The position numbers were made by a program, and so were the translations under genes. From Yamagishiella unicocca (taxonomy: Eukaryota > Chlorophyta > Chlorophyceae > Chlamydomonadales > Volvocaceae): 64,000 nt of DNA. The notes beneath the pieces are model-generated. The model did not search any database, was not told the origin of the DNA, and saw only the letters and a list, made by a program, of their open reading frames with translations. Location of the stretch: positions 186,001 to 250,000 of the forward strand of contig BDSL01000105.1 in NCBI GenBank assembly GCA_003116995.1, read 5' to 3'. Positions 45,248 through 58,012 of the stretch are shown here, piece after piece (position 1 is the stretch's first letter; each line of letters begins with the position of its first letter).

Positions 45248-48200
45248 CTAAACACTTGTGCCGAGGATGGCTTTGCATGGGGGCATTTCGGCGGCGCGCT
45301 GGAGCAGGACGTTGACGTCCACAGGCGGATATCGTTGCAGCGTCTTCAGGATCACCGTGAAGTCTCCCCGGCGCAGAATCGGCGCAACATGCAGGATCAT
45401 GGCAGCACATATCCGCAGCAGGCAGTCCGTGCGACCGTGCGGGTCACTGAGGATCATGTCCCAAATCCGGAGCGTATCCGGGAACGCGAATTCCTGGCTC
45501 AGCAAAAGCGTCAGCCAACGGAAGGCGTAGAACTGTGGATCCACCTGCAAGGGTGTATTGGGCTCTAATTTAACAGCATGACACGGCTTCGACCCTGCCT
45601 GGTAGGAGCTTGCGATTGGCGCGAACGAACTCTTGGACATCACCCAGCATGACCCACACGGGCCTAACCCGGCCGGCCAGCATCCGCACCACCCGCGCCC
45701 CTCTCAACCCCACCTTGTGCACGATCTCTATGTGGTGCCACAGCTCCCGATCATGCGACTGCAGCACCATCATGAGCCGCCGGATGGTGGCCTTGATGCC
45801 CGTCTGCGCATTGTCCAGCTGCTGGCAAAAGTGGTCCCTGAAGTCCGATATGAGCTCCATGAAGCACCAGAACGCGTCCGCCTCCGCGTACTGCGCCCCC
45901 TGCGGGTCCTGCGCGTCCGTACGGAACAGGTAGTAGAGCGGCGCGATGAGCTCGTTCATGCCCTGGATATACCGCAGCCCGGGGTTGAGCTTGGCGTACA
46001 TGAAGAGCGCGCGCTTCATGTCCTGGGGGCGCAAGGGCAAGGATGGGGTGGAAGACTGTGAGTTCGGGAGTAGGGTTCGACTTTTAGGGTTTCAGGTGGC
46101 TTGGAAGCTGGTTGATGTGGAAGTGAAGGGAGCCTCAGCACCGCGCCAACACCGCGCGCATAACAGCAACGCGCAGCTCCTCCGGGTGCATGACCCATAC
46201 AACAACTCCCGGCCTACCGCACATGCACAGAACCCCCCCCCGACAAGGTCCGCACCCAACCCTCTCCCGCGTCAAACAAATCCGAACCACGAAAGGAACT
46301 GCATACTCGCGTGCTCCCCTGCGCCGATAGCAGTCGCTACGGGTATTCCGGTGATCCTTTGGCGCGTGCACCAGCACAGCTGCGCGCGCTGGACGCATCC
46401 CACAAGGCTTGAACAAGCCCGAGATTACAGCACTCGCGGCCCTCTCCTCCCAGGTCCTGGTCGCCGGCCTCACCTCCCGATGCGCCTCAGCGTCCGGCGT
46501 GTCCCCCGTGAAAAAGTGCATGTCGGGGTGGGTGCGCATGACGTCCCTCTCCACCTGCACCATGATCTCGGAGTCCTGCGGAGGAGGGGTGGGTGGCATC
46601 AAAACCGGTTACACGACATGGGTATGATAGCTGGCGCAGCGTCGTGGGACACATAGTTGTGGGCGCACCCTGCGGAGGGGGCGCGGCACGGACACGAACC
46701 GGGAACAGGCGTCGGGGGTGACACGCTGTACCAGCTGCGTACCACTGGCTCGAGAGCGGCAGGTCTACGTGGCCATGGTGACATCCCAGCAGCGGCCCCT
46801 CCGGACACCCGCCAGCACCCGGTAGCGGCCTACGTTGCAGCACCCCGTAGTGGCCCGCGCCTTTTGGGCAGGTAACCGGTTGACTATCTCGCCAGGCCGC
46901 AGCATACTCGCCGACCGCCGACAGGTATACGACCTTGCCGCCCAGTCGTCCGAGAATGTTGTCGAATGTCCGTACCCTGTCCGTCCAACCACTCCGCCTG
47001 CACCCAGCCACCAGGCCCCGTTCCTCGTCTCCTGGCTGACGCTTCTCCCAACAGCAACCGCACTCATGGCCTACGCTGGTCTGACTCCTAGCCATTCCCA
47101 GGCCCCCGCTTCCCGCCTTCGTCCGTCCCCCGCCGTCGCCTTGCACGTTGCACCACCATGCACCTACGCACCATGCCCTCCGCCCCGCCGCCCACCGGCT
47201 GCACTGCCGAGGGCCTCCCTCCCCCGCTGCCCGCCCACACCTCATGCGCTACCTTGAAGTAGGTGTTCCATTTGGAGGTCTGCGCCAGGCATAGCGGGTG
47301 ATCGTCCACGGGCTGCGGGAGGCACGGGCCGAGGGTACGGGGAGGTGAGACGGAGGGCGCCAGGAGGCCGGTGCGTGTATTGGCGAGTGGATTAGCGCGA
47401 CAGCCACAACCCGGGGCATAAGAGGAGACCCGTGGGTTAGCGCTGCAGCCGCAGACCGAGGGTGGACTGGGCAGGGTCTGCTGCTACTGCTGCTGCCGGA
47501 AGCGTGTGGACCACGTGTGCACGTGGATGGGGCAGGGGGATGTTGTGCGGGAAGCGGGGAGGGTCCGGGCTAGGGGCGGTGTGGTGCAGTGCGCACGACG
47601 ACGACGAGCTGGACGGCGCATGAGGCGGGAGCCAGGGTTCTAGGGTACTAGGGTTTCAGGTGACCACACTGCGCTCTCGCGTCTTTCGTCTGGACGGGTG
47701 TGCACACCGTCCCGGTTGGGCGGGTGTCTCCAACTTAGGTTTGCCCGCGCGTTGGGCGAATGCGAAACAAATACGCGTGACGATTTGGATTGAAGTGCTG
47801 TGCAGCCGGGCGAACGCAGGTGCTGTGCAGCCGGGCGAACGCAGGTGCAACAGCTGGGTTGAACAGCGGGGCGAGCTAGCTGGGCGCCCACCTCCCTCCC
47901 TCAGCCACTACGCCTGATGGTCAAAAAACCATCTACTCCACTCAGCTCCGCCCCGGCCACCCCTCCCCATACAAAAACCATCCCGCTGAGAGCTCCCGGT
48001 CTCTAGTCGCTGCCGGACCCACCCGCCCCAGTCCCTCCCTCCCTTCCCAGGTGGCCGGAAGCCACCGACGCCCAGATTACGAGGCGACTTGCTACCTGTC
48101 TCGATGCATGCGCGCCAGGGCCCGAGGCCGCCGTCCCCCGCCCCAACCACGCATCGCCACCGCCACGCCTCACCCAGCGCACGGTTATCCGCCGCATGCA

Positions 48201-49907
48201 CACCATTCCGCCGCCTCACCCGCCCCACCCACCGCCGGGGCCACCCACCGCCCCGCCGCCCGCTACTTTGCCTCGTATGCACCAACACGCGTTCCTACGC
48301 TGTGCCCCGCTCCATGCAGCTTCCCAATGACCCCGGTGTAGCCCCGCCGAAGCTCTTACCACGCCGCCAGACCCCGCGCTTAGCAGCAGGGGCCCTGCCG
48401 CCTCGGGTACTGCTACCGCCGCCAGCGGCCCCCCGCCACCTCCGTCCTCGCCCCCGCCTCCGCCCCCGCCTCCGGCTCTGCCGGCTGCCTCCAGCTCCGC
48501 CGCCGTCCAGTCCGCGGGGTTGTCCGGCAGCCGCTTGGGGTCCACGATGAGCTCCTGCAGCGGCACACACCCCAGCCGTCAGCAGCAACAACAGGCGGTA
48601 GCGGTGGCCGGTGTCAGGTGATGCACCCCGGCTCTGCCTGCAGTCCCGTGTCGTCCCTGGGGCCCTCAGCGTCTCCAGACGGACGACACGAATGTGTCCA
48701 CACAGTCGTGTCGCAGCTCGTCCACACCCGTCTCGCAGCTCCTCCACACCCGTCTAGCAGCTCGTCCACACCCGTCTCGCAGCTCGTCCACACCCGTCTA
48801 GCGGCTCGTCCACACCCGTCTAGCAGCTCATCCACACCCGTCTAGCGGCTCGTCCGCATCCGTCTCGCAGCTCGTCCACATCCGTCTCGCAGCTCGTCCA
48901 CACCCGTCTCGCAGCTCGTCCACACCCGTCTCGCAGCTCGTCCACACCCGTCTCGCGGCTCGTCCACACCCGTCTCGCGGCTCGTCCACACCCGTCTCGC
49001 GGCTCGTCCACATCCGTCTTGCGGCTCTCGTCCACACCTTACGCAGGGTCACCCCCTCCCAACCCAGGGCGGCCCAACGGCAGTACCCTACACAACAAGG
49101 GGCATGTCGATGGTCCGGTGATACCACCCAGCTCCGAAACCAACCCTACGAGGCTGGTATCCCGCTCCAGCTCCGCGCCCCTGCGCCGTCACGTACACTA
49201 CCGCACCTCACAGAACACGTGGTACGTCGTACGCCTCTTGGCCAGCTCCTTGCTCCACTCCTCTGGGCACAGCGGCAGGTAGCCCAGCAGCAGCTGCGCG
49301 GGGGAGGGGCGCCACGGTCCGGGTCAGCGGGCCGCAGCGGACGAGCGGTGATGGAGCAACCAGATGGATCTCGTGGAGCTTTGCTAGGTGGGCTGCCGAT
49401 GTATGGCTTCCAAAATCCTCGATTTACCAACCAACCCAGTACGGCACACTGTCCCTCCCGCCCTGCCGCTCTTTCGCTGCTTCCTTCGCGGGGTGCAAAT
49501 CGCTCTCGCGTAAGCCGAAAACGAACCCGTCATGGTGAAGACGCGAGGGGCGGGGGAGGTGGAAGGAGGAGGGGCGACAGAAAGGGGGGCCCGGAGCCCA
49601 TAGCTGTCAGGAGACGAGCGGACGTCCCCACCTTCCAGACGATGGCCCGCAGGTTGCCGTTGTCTGGGATGCCATGGAAGGCCAGGCGCTTGAGGTTATG
49701 CAAATTTATGCTGGATCCCTTTAGCTCCGCTTTGAAACGCGCCACGCGTGCCTCGACGGTCTGCACCGATGACAGCGAGGCCGCCGGAGACAGCCCTGTC
49801 GATGGGGATTCTCGCAATTCCGGTACCGCGGCTCGCTGTTGTATCTCCTGTGCTGTTTGGGCGGCGAGCTCCTTTGCGCGGCTCAGCAAACCCTTGGCGT
49901 ACTCCAT
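45248..49907 (-). CDS. TBC1D13: TBC1D13-type Rab GTPase-activating protein
   Basis: TBC-domain proteins speed GTP hydrolysis by Rab GTPases; TBC1D13 is a Rab35 GAP in animals. Seven phase-0 exons (49907-49632, 49293-49207, 48554-48360, 47312-47253, 46575-46474, 46022-45714, 45544-45248) give 441 aa. Landmarks: NLHNLKRLAFHGIPDNGNLR; LLLGYLPLCPEEW; SKWNTYFK; VERDVMRTHPDM, which has the IxxDxxR arginine finger; YAKLNPGLRYIQGMNELIAP, with the YxQ glutamine finger; EADAFWCFMELISDFRDHF; and VDPQFYAFRWLTLLLSQEF, the hallmark of this subfamily. The exon at 48554-48360 adds a Gly/Ala-rich, low-complexity insert before the catalytic part. Every intron here is in phase 0. The second intron holds a 22-bp minisatellite. 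Confidence 0.96.
48696..49030. repeat. 22-bp minisatellite, about 15 copies
   Basis: Units of about 22 bases such as tcgcagctcgtccacacccg follow one another with variants (tctagcagc, tctcgcggc). The array lies in the second intron of the TBC1D13 gene (between 48554 and 49207). It is open in several minus-strand frames, giving repetitive phantom peptides. Confidence 0.95.
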
Positions 49908-50317
49908 GCCGAAGCGGCCGTCCCGGCCGAGCCCGCTTGGCTATGCTTCCATTGTAATGCGCAGTGTTAAACGAAGGTTGTGCCGTGCAACGGTATTATT
50001 GGGGCAAATGTACTTCGCAAACCTACAGTAGTGTCGATGCAGCTGGTGCCTACGCGCACCGTAAGGCAATGTTGTCAAGGCTCGTAGTTTTATTATACAC
50101 CCTGACAATATGGGCGCGTTGGCGGGTATGAAGGTTGCAGTTACATCGGGGGCGGGAAAAGCGGGGTAACGGACAAGGAAGACAGGATGAAACAAGACCC
50201 AAGAAACGTACACACGACGCGTTCAAATGATCACACACAACACGAACAAACACAGTATGTTATTCATGTGATGTCATGCTTTGATACCGGTAAACAAGTT
50301 TGGGGCTTTCGGCGAAC
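49908..50317. promoter_or_regulatory. divergent promoter region of TBC1D13 and RBBP5
   Basis: This 410-bp segment separates the start codons at 49907 (minus) and 50318 (plus), so both promoters should be here. It is AT-richer than the coding parts. No specific element was recognised. Confidence 0.5.
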
Positions 50318-53300
50318 ATGAACCGACGGCTCCTAGGTGCGATTTTCTGTGCGAATGTGTTATGATCAGCAAGAATGGGTTCATTAATCAGGAGATGGTG
50401 CTAACAGGGATCCTGTGCGTTCGCGCGCAGATCCCTTCCAGAGCGTGGAGCTGCCGGAGATTATCGAAGAGTACTTGGACCATGGAACAGCATTATGCAT
50501 GGCGTTCAACAGGAGAGGGACGTTGCTGGTTTGTAAGTGCTGTGGAGCGTCAGCCGGCTTGCTCGTGCGCGCGTACTCGGGCCGTGGCGACACACGCTCA
50601 CCACGCGGAATGTGACGCGCAGCCGGTACTAAGGAAGGACAAGTCGTCATCTGGGACTTTGACACGCGTGGTGTAGCCGCGGTGCTGCTGGGCCACGAGT
50701 AAGGCAGCGCTGCGCGCCCTTTGGATGTGACTTCCCTTTATACTAGCACTGCAGAGTCAACGCGTGTCGTTGTGATAATGCAGGGGCCCCGTAACTTCTG
50801 TATCTTGGTCGCGGAACGGGCGCTACCTGCTGTCCGGCTCGGAGGACCAGCACATTATCTTGTGGAATCTGCTTGATTGCTCCCAGGTGCGCTGCCCGCC
50901 ACGGTCTGCGTTTCTACATGCCCTCCCTCCCCCTGCCCCCTCACCCCACCAGCATCACCCTTGACTGCGCATGTAAGGCTGATGGGTCCCTTGACCCTGG
51001 CCCCGGCTGCGGCCGGTGAGGGGGTCCCGTCCCCTCCTCACCACCCCACCCCTCCCGACGGCCTCTCCAATATGTCCCACCCTGACCGGACTCCCGGCTA
51101 TACCAGCTCCACCCCACCAGCAACCACACCCTCCATATAGTGCACCCATTTGCCCCTCAGCCGCGCCCGCCTGCCGCCCCCCCCTATCCCCCCACCCCTG
51201 CCCTGCCTCAGATCTGCCGCCTGCGCCTGGGGTCCCCGGTGCTGCGGGTGAGCCTCTCCCCGCTGGTGGGTCCCGGGCCCCCCGGGCTGGCGGTGGTCAG
51301 CCTGGCGGACGGGGCGCCCGTCATCGTGGACCTGGCGGCGCAGCAGCTGGAGCCCATGCCGGTGGCGGGTGAGTGGGGGAATGGGTTCATAAAGGAAGTC
51401 CGCGAATCCATGGCCGACAAACTAAGGGCGATGACGATGGGGCCCCAGCAGAGACCCCGTATCGGAAGGGGGGTGCATAAAGGAAATCCGCGAATCCATG
51501 GCCGATAAAGTAAGGGCGATGACGATGGGGTCCCAGCAGAGACCCCGTATCGGAAGGGGGGTGCATAAAGGAAATCCGCGAATCCATGGCCGACAAACTA
51601 AGGGCGATGACGATGGGGTCCCAGAAGAGACCCCGTATTGGAAGGGGGATGCAAGGAAAACCCGCGTAGGACGAAGGAAAAGGGAGAGGGAAAAGGGGGG
51701 AAGCTGAGGTGAGAGAGGTGTATGGAGGCCAGGATGGGGAGGGGGCAGCGGGATTTGGGCAGCCGAGGCTATGAACAGCGGGGTAGGAAGGCAGAGGGAG
51801 GCAGCCAGCGGGACGAAAACGGGTGTACCTGGAAGGGCCGCGAAGGAAGGGGCGCTCAGGGTTGGGACGGGGGCGGGTGGCGGATGCAGATCTTGGGGAA
51901 GTGGCTTAAAGACCGGTTACATGACAGTATAAGTATAATAGCTGGCGCATTGGTGAGGGAGGGGTTGCGTACTACAACATGGGTGGTGTGCCGCTCCGGG
52001 TAGGTCCTGCCGCCCTGCTGGCTGCTGACGGCCCCGGCTGAGAGAAGACCCTTGCATTGCGTCGCATCGCATCGGGGCCGGTGCGGGTGCGATCTGGGGT
52101 CTGATGTGGGCGCCGGCGGGCCAGCCGGGGCCGGCTGCTGATCAGCGGCACACCGCACTCAGGCGCTGCGGAGGGAATGCCGGCTGGCTGATGCCAGCTA
52201 GCGGTGGCGGCTGTGTTGGTTACTTGGTTTGCGGTGGCGACCAGTCAGGCGCGCTAGAGGGGGAGGGCAATACTCGTGCGTCGGCGCCCTCCAGCGAGCG
52301 ATGTGCCGCAGGGGGAGGGTGGGTGTTTAAAGACTGGTTTACCACCCTACCGGATGGTGAGGGTGGGTGGGGGGCAGCGGTGGTCTGCGGTCACGATCAT
52401 GAACACGGGGGGAGAGAACCCGCCGCCACATCGGGCTCTGCACCAGGGAGGGGACCTCGCCCGCAGCACCAGCTGCCACCCTTGCACCCTCACCGGGGCC
52501 ACCCGGAGGCCCAGGCCCACGCAGTGTGCGGCCCCCGGTGTCGGTCTCCCCAGCCCACCGCCCAGCCTCGTCCTCACCCAGCCTCACCTAGCCTCCGTAA
52601 CCGCGACCGCCTGCAAACTCACCCCCCTCACCCCCCTCAAACCCCTCACCCCCCTCACCCCCCTTCCCGCCTCCGCGCCCCAGGCGACGGCGCCGATCCC
52701 GCCCCCACGAGGGGCAACGGCGGCTCCGGCCCCGTCAGCCCCATGGTGGCGCTCTTCAGCCGCAAGGGCGACCTCATCATCGGCTGCCAGCTGAGGGGGG
52801 CCATCTCGGTGGTGGATACGGCCAGCCGGAAGATCCTGGATGTCGTACGGGTGAGAGGGAGATGAGGCAACGGGCGCGGGAGGGGTTGGTGGGGTACCCC
52901 CCTGCCCGTGCAACCGGGTCCTCGTCCCCCCCTAACCCCCTGTTCCCACGTCGAGTAACAGGCTTGTATTTGCAACCCCCCCCTGTTCGCCCTCAGCTGC
53001 CCAACTCGGCCCGCGTGACGGACCTGGTGCTCAACCGCAAAGGCACGCTGCTGCTGGCCACGTGCATGGACCAGCGGGTGCGGATGTACGAGGTGGCGAC
53101 CCGCGGGTCGCTGGCCGAGCAGGACGTCCCGACGGACGCGCAGCTGGCGGAGGCCCTGGCGAACAGGGTGCGGTGGGGGATTGTGGGGCCCGGACGAGGG
53201 TGGTGGCAGCGGCGGTGGGGGCGCCGCGAGTGGGGTGAGGACCGGGTTGCGGTCATGGTGGGTTCAGGGTGCGACAGGAGGCGCTGCTCCAGGGAGGTCT

Positions 53301-56300
53301 GTTCGCGCAGGTTTGGGAGCGACGCCTTCAGCTCGGAGCTTGTACGGCGGGGTGCGCTGAAGGGGCGCGGGGGAGACGGAGGAGGTGGATGTGGCGGGGC
53401 TGCGGAAGCCGGTGGCTGTTGTGGGGAGCGTTGCAGGGCGGAAGACCCGTGTACGCGAGAAAAAACGTTTTAGGATAGACGTCCCGAGATGCATGCTGGG
53501 GAACTTGATTGAGGAAAGAAAAGACGGAGGTCGTATGTCGGCCTTCGGCGGCTAAATCGGCGGCGGCGGCGGCTAGAGTAACGGAAGCGAGGACCCCGCG
53601 TGACGCAAGGAAGCGTTTCGCTAAGCCGGTTTGTTTTGGACGCTGGCTGGAGAACTGGGGGAGGCGGCGAGCGATGGAATAGCAGAAAGCGCGGCACGGT
53701 AGGGTAGGGTACAGTCGCGCCGTGGGCGGGTACCGGTGTGGGGGCTGCTTTGCCTGAGGCGGCCGCCTTTCGTTGGGCCCCGCGCCCTTCCCCGCCCGCC
53801 TCCCTCCCAGCCCCTCCCCCCCCCCCGGGCCCCCGCCCGCTCTTCCCCCCCACCCGCCCGCCCCCCAGGCCATCAAGTCCGGCTCCCTGCTTCACGGCGA
53901 TCAGGGGCTGCTGCGGCCCGTTCGCGACTTCCAGAACGCAGTGGAGCGCACCCCCTGGCGCACCGCCACCTTCTCATGCGACAGCGAGCACGTGGTGGGG
54001 GTGACGTCAGCGAAGGCGCAGCTGCACATCTACATCTGGAACCGGCCGCTGGGCAACATGGAACGAATACTGGAGGGTGGGTGGGTGGCGCAGGAATGCA
54101 TATTATTGATCGCAGATGATGGGAAGGAAGAAAAACTGGCAGCCTGGTGGGACGCGGGTTAAAAACACGTATTTGGAGGGTGGGTGGCTGGCGGGGGCGC
54201 TGGCGGGAGGTGAGGAAGGTGGCGGTGACTAGGAGGCTGGGGAGACGGCCCGCTCGGGTCCACTCCCTTCACTCTCTTCTCGGACCTCCACAACCCTTCC
54301 CGACCCCCCTTTTTCCTCCCCCGTCAGTCCACGGATTTCCTCACCACCACCGCTACCCACCCTTCTCGTCACCCCCTCCCCCCTCCGTTCCCCATGTCGT
54401 GTTACCGGGTCTTCTCGGGCCCCCCCGCCCCCCTGCCCCCCCCGTTTCCTATGTCGTGTGACCGGGTCTTCTCCCCCGCCCTCACCCCCCCCCAGTTCGT
54501 TTCTGTAATCTCCCAAAGACAATACGCAAGCTATTATACCCATGTCGTGTAACTGGCCTTATGGCCCCCCAGCCCCGTCCGTGTTTGTGGCCGGCCACCC
54601 TAGTCCAGTAGCATGCGCGCGCGTCCACATGTCCGAAGGCTATGCACCCGCTACACTTCCCAAGTCGAGTCACCGGTTCTTTTATGTAACCCCCAGGCCC
54701 CAAGGAAAGCGCCCTGGAGCTGGCCTGGCACCCGCTGAGGTCGCTGCTGCTCAGCTGCGCGGCGTCCGGCCGGATCTACATCTGGGCCAAGGTGGGGTTG
54801 AGCGGCGGGCCGGTGGAGCAGGACAGGAGGCGGGCGGTGGGGTTGAGCGGGGGGATGGGGAGCAGGACAGGAGGCGGGCGGTGGGGTTGAGCGGGGGGAT
54901 GGGGAGCAGGACAGGAGCCGGGCGGGGGGGGGTGAGCGGCGGGAGGGGGGAGCAGGACAGGAGCCGGGCGGTGGGGTTGAGCGGCGGGCGGGGGAAGCAG
55001 GACAGGAGTCGGGCGGTGGGGTTGAGCGGCGGGAGGGTTCGAGGAAGACCCGGGAGGGGGGAGCAGGACAGGAGCCGGGCGGTGGGTTGAGCGGCGGGAG
55101 GGTTCGAGGAAGACCCGGGAGGGGGGAGCAGGACAGGAGCTGGGCGGTGGGGTTGAGGGTGTATAGGTCGTCCAGGTGCGGCTGCGTGTCCTCCCCCTTC
55201 CTCCCTCGCACCCGCGGGCGCTACAGGCGCTGGTGGCTGCAGCATCGCCCCTCCCCAGCACTCCTCGCTTTCTCCTGTGCCGTGTCAGCGGGCTTCCTAG
55301 CTATCACCACCACCACCACCACTACCACCACCACCACCACCACCACCACCACCACCACCACTACCACCACCACCACCACCACCACCACCACCACCACCTG
55401 TACGCGTTTCTCCGCTATCGTCGCCGCCAAACAATCCCCGCGCTCATCACCTCGCACACCTCTCCTCCCTCCCCGTAGCCAGGGTTACTGCACTCTTGCC
55501 CTCTCGTAAGCGGTCGTACATCGCGGCCCCACTCCAACACGACACCCCCCTCTCCCTGGCGCTGGTCGGCCCCCCCGCCCTCGCTGCCTGTCGCCACAGG
55601 TCCACGCGGAGAACTGGTCCGCCTTCGCGCCGGACTTCAAGGAGCTGGACGAGAACACCGAATATGTGGAGCGGGAGGACGAGTTCGACTGGAACACGCC
55701 GGTGGGGGGGGGACCGGGGAGGGGGAGGGGGTGATTAAATCAGCGCGAAGGGGGGGAGGGCGGTGGCCGTGGGGGCAGGGGAATGTAGAAGCGCGTGTTG
55801 GTCACCAATGGCCGGGGGTTGAGGAAAGCCTGTGGAGTAAGAAGCCGAGTAGGATGGCCGGGGCCGGGGGAGGCGAGATGGGGGCGGGAGGGAGAGGCGG
55901 GAGGGAGGGTGTTCCGATGTGGTGGGGGTACGGGAGGGTCCAGGCGACACAATTGACTTACCAGCATCAGCGTCCGTGCAAGCCCGCCAACACCAACATA
56001 ACCCGACACCCTTCGCCATTCCGTCCTCCGCCCACCTGCCCACGTTCCCCACTTGTTCCCCGACCACCTCACTCCTTCACCGCCGCCGCACCTTCTGCTG
56101 GCACTGCTCCAGGGTGCTGGCGGCGAGCTGGGCGTGCCCGTGGGGGTGGCCGGTGGGGGCCCCGCGGGTCCCGACGGCGAGCTTGACGGCGCCGGCGGCT
56201 CCGGTGGTGACGGTCTGGTGATTGTGGACATCCTGACGCGGTCGCGGCAGGCGGTGTTCAGCAGTGACGACGAGGACAGCAGTGCGCAGGAGCTGCTGTA

Positions 56301-57764
56301 CTTGCCAGTGGTGAGGGAGGAAGGGGGGGGCCAAGCAAGTACGCCCACCGGGAGTAAGCACACTCCTAATCCCGACTCCCAATCGCCTCCTTCCCCCGGC
56401 CACTCTCTACCCCCAGTTCTCGCACCCCCCCGGGTCTTTTTGCACACACACACCCGGGCCGACCCACGGGTTTCCTCTCATACCCACCCCACTGGCGCTT
56501 TCCCTTTCTCCTCGACCCCGCATCTCCCCAACCGCCCTCCACACACGCGCACACACCGCGCGTAAACGGGCCTTTTCTGCAACACCCGCTCCTCGCGCTC
56601 CTCCCCGCCCGGCAGGTGGTGGAGCGGGAGCTGCTGCCCTCGGGCCGCCGCGAGGGTTCCGTGCCGGGCGAGGACGGCGAGGGGGAGGAGGAGGGGGCGG
56701 AGGGCGAGGGGGAGGGGGAGCCGACCGAGGGGGATCAGCAGGGGCTGCTGGGCCAGGGGCAGCAGCCGTCCCTGCTCATGCAGATGCAGCTGGGGCGGTT
56801 GGCTCAGTTCCCGCGCCGCGGGGGCAACGGCAACGGTGGCGCCAACGGCAACGGCAACGGTGGGGGCAGCGTCGTAGATTTCGGGCGGGGGAGTGTGGGT
56901 CTGGGCGGCAAGGGGGACGCCGGTGGGGGTGGCAGCGCAGTCGTTGGGGAGGGTGCTGACATGGAGGAGGAAGGCGGGGGGCTGCAGGGGCAGGGGTGCA
57001 GCGCGGAAATGGAGCAGCAGGCGGCGGCATATGGCAGGCAGCAGCAGCTACTGCAACAGCAGCAGCGGCAGGTGCCGGGGGAATGGGGTGCCGGGGCGTA
57101 TGGCGAGGAGGCGGTCGGCGCGGAGCGAGGCTGGCTGCCCGGCGGCGGCAGAGACGAGGAGATGCGGGACGTAACAGGAGGTGGGTGGGGTTGGGGGTTG
57201 GGGCCGGGGGTTGCAAAAAAGACCCGTTTACGCGGTGTGGGCAGTAGAGTTGGCGCATAGGCTTGATGGGGGGGAGCTTTGCAGGAAAGACCTGTTTACG
57301 CGACGTGAGCAGATGATTTGCGCATAGATTTTGGGCGCCTGGTTGCGCGCGCATACTGGCGGCGGCTTGGCGAGATTCGTCGGGAGGGCAATTGCCGTGC
57401 AGGCTGGGGCCAGCAGTGATTGCGGGGGAGTTTTGGCATGTCGGAAGGACGTGGTCGCAGCGGTGCCGGTATCCAGACAGGCAGGGACAAGCGGTCATCT
57501 GGGTTGAGAGATGACTGCTACTGGCTGCCAACATGACGTCATGACCCTGTCTGTTTCACGCTGCGTGTGTTTGTGTTCATCTTCCCCTTCCCGCCGCTAA
57601 TAGTGCCGCTGTCACCTGCCCTGCGCCAAGTACCGCTGTTGCTGCTGCTACTGCCCCTGCCCCACTCCGCAGAGGACATGGAGGAAGCAGGCAGCGGGCT
57701 GCCCGGGCGCAAGCGGAAGGTGCAATTTGATGATGGAGCGTTGGATATGCGGAAAGGAAGATAA
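50318..57764 (+). CDS. RBBP5: RBBP5/Swd1 WD40 subunit of COMPASS H3K4 methyltransferase
   Basis: RBBP5 is a core WD40 subunit of SET1/MLL (COMPASS) histone methyltransferases and acts in the nucleus. Thirteen phase-consistent exons give 684 aa: 50318-50336, 50431-50532, 50623-50698, 50784-50886, 51212-51368, 52684-52850, 52997-53167, 53869-54076, 54697-54791, 55600-55701, 56113-56310, 56616-57180 and 57673-57764. It starts [18 protein letters not shown] blocks include [54 protein letters not shown] and [16 protein letters not shown]. The activation segment [20 protein letters not shown] is nearly identical to the human protein, and [17 protein letters not shown] matches its acidic tail. Exon 12 adds a long Glu/Gly/Asn/Gln-rich extension. 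The C-terminus has a basic nuclear signal (GRKRKVQF). A TGTAA lies at 57986. Confidence 0.96.
51386..51640. repeat. 88-bp tandem repeat, about 3 copies
   Basis: The motif cgaatccatggccgayaaa recurs at 51403, 51491 and 51579, a strict 88-base period. It starts 18 bases after the donor of the fifth RBBP5 exon and fills the first part of that intron. Copies differ at only a few positions. Confidence 0.92.
54792..55398. repeat. G-rich minisatellite plus (CAC)n microsatellite in an RBBP5 intron
   Basis: From 54792 to about 55160 there are repeated units around gagcaggacaggagccgggc, about 40 bases each with larger duplications of ggttcgaggaagacccggga. At 55305-55398 there is a nearly pure CAC/ACC trinucleotide tract of about 30 units. 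Both lie in the ninth intron. The CAC tract is open in all frames and yields phantom poly-His, poly-Thr and poly-Val peptides. Confidence 0.95.
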
Positions 57765-57776
57765 CGGGGGCAAATG

Positions 57777-57990
57777 TTACAAAACGGCGGGGGGCCGTGT
57801 TGGGTTTGTGGGGCAGTTCTCCCAGTATCACAGTTATACAATGCCATAGAATTCGTTCGTCTGAATTGGTGGCAGCAAACATTGTTGCGCCGGCGCTCAG
57901 TCCGGTGGAAGAGTTCCTCTCGTTTGTTTCCCCGAGACCATGGATGGACTGTTGGTGCCGCCGCCGCCACGGCGGCGGTGAATGCTGTAA
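57777..57990. terminator. overlapping polyadenylation signals of a convergent gene pair
   Basis: TGTAA occurs on the plus strand at 57986-57990, 222 bases after the RBBP5 stop. On the minus strand it occurs at 57781-57777, about 230 bases after the stop of the small basic protein (58013). Each signal lies beyond the other, so the two 3' UTRs are predicted to overlap by about 200 bases. Confidence 0.5.
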
Positions 57991-58012
57991 CAGTTTGCAA
58001 TTAGGACATCAA

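Noticed and set aside
46156..46230. Possible extra TBC1D13 exon (MHPEELRVAVMRAVLARC)
   Set aside because: The flanking exons join directly in phase as AHRE|DMKRALFMYAKL, which matches the family without an insert.
55176..55509. Poly-His, poly-Thr and poly-Val ORFs
   Set aside because: They are translations of the intronic (CAC)n tract and are open on both strands.
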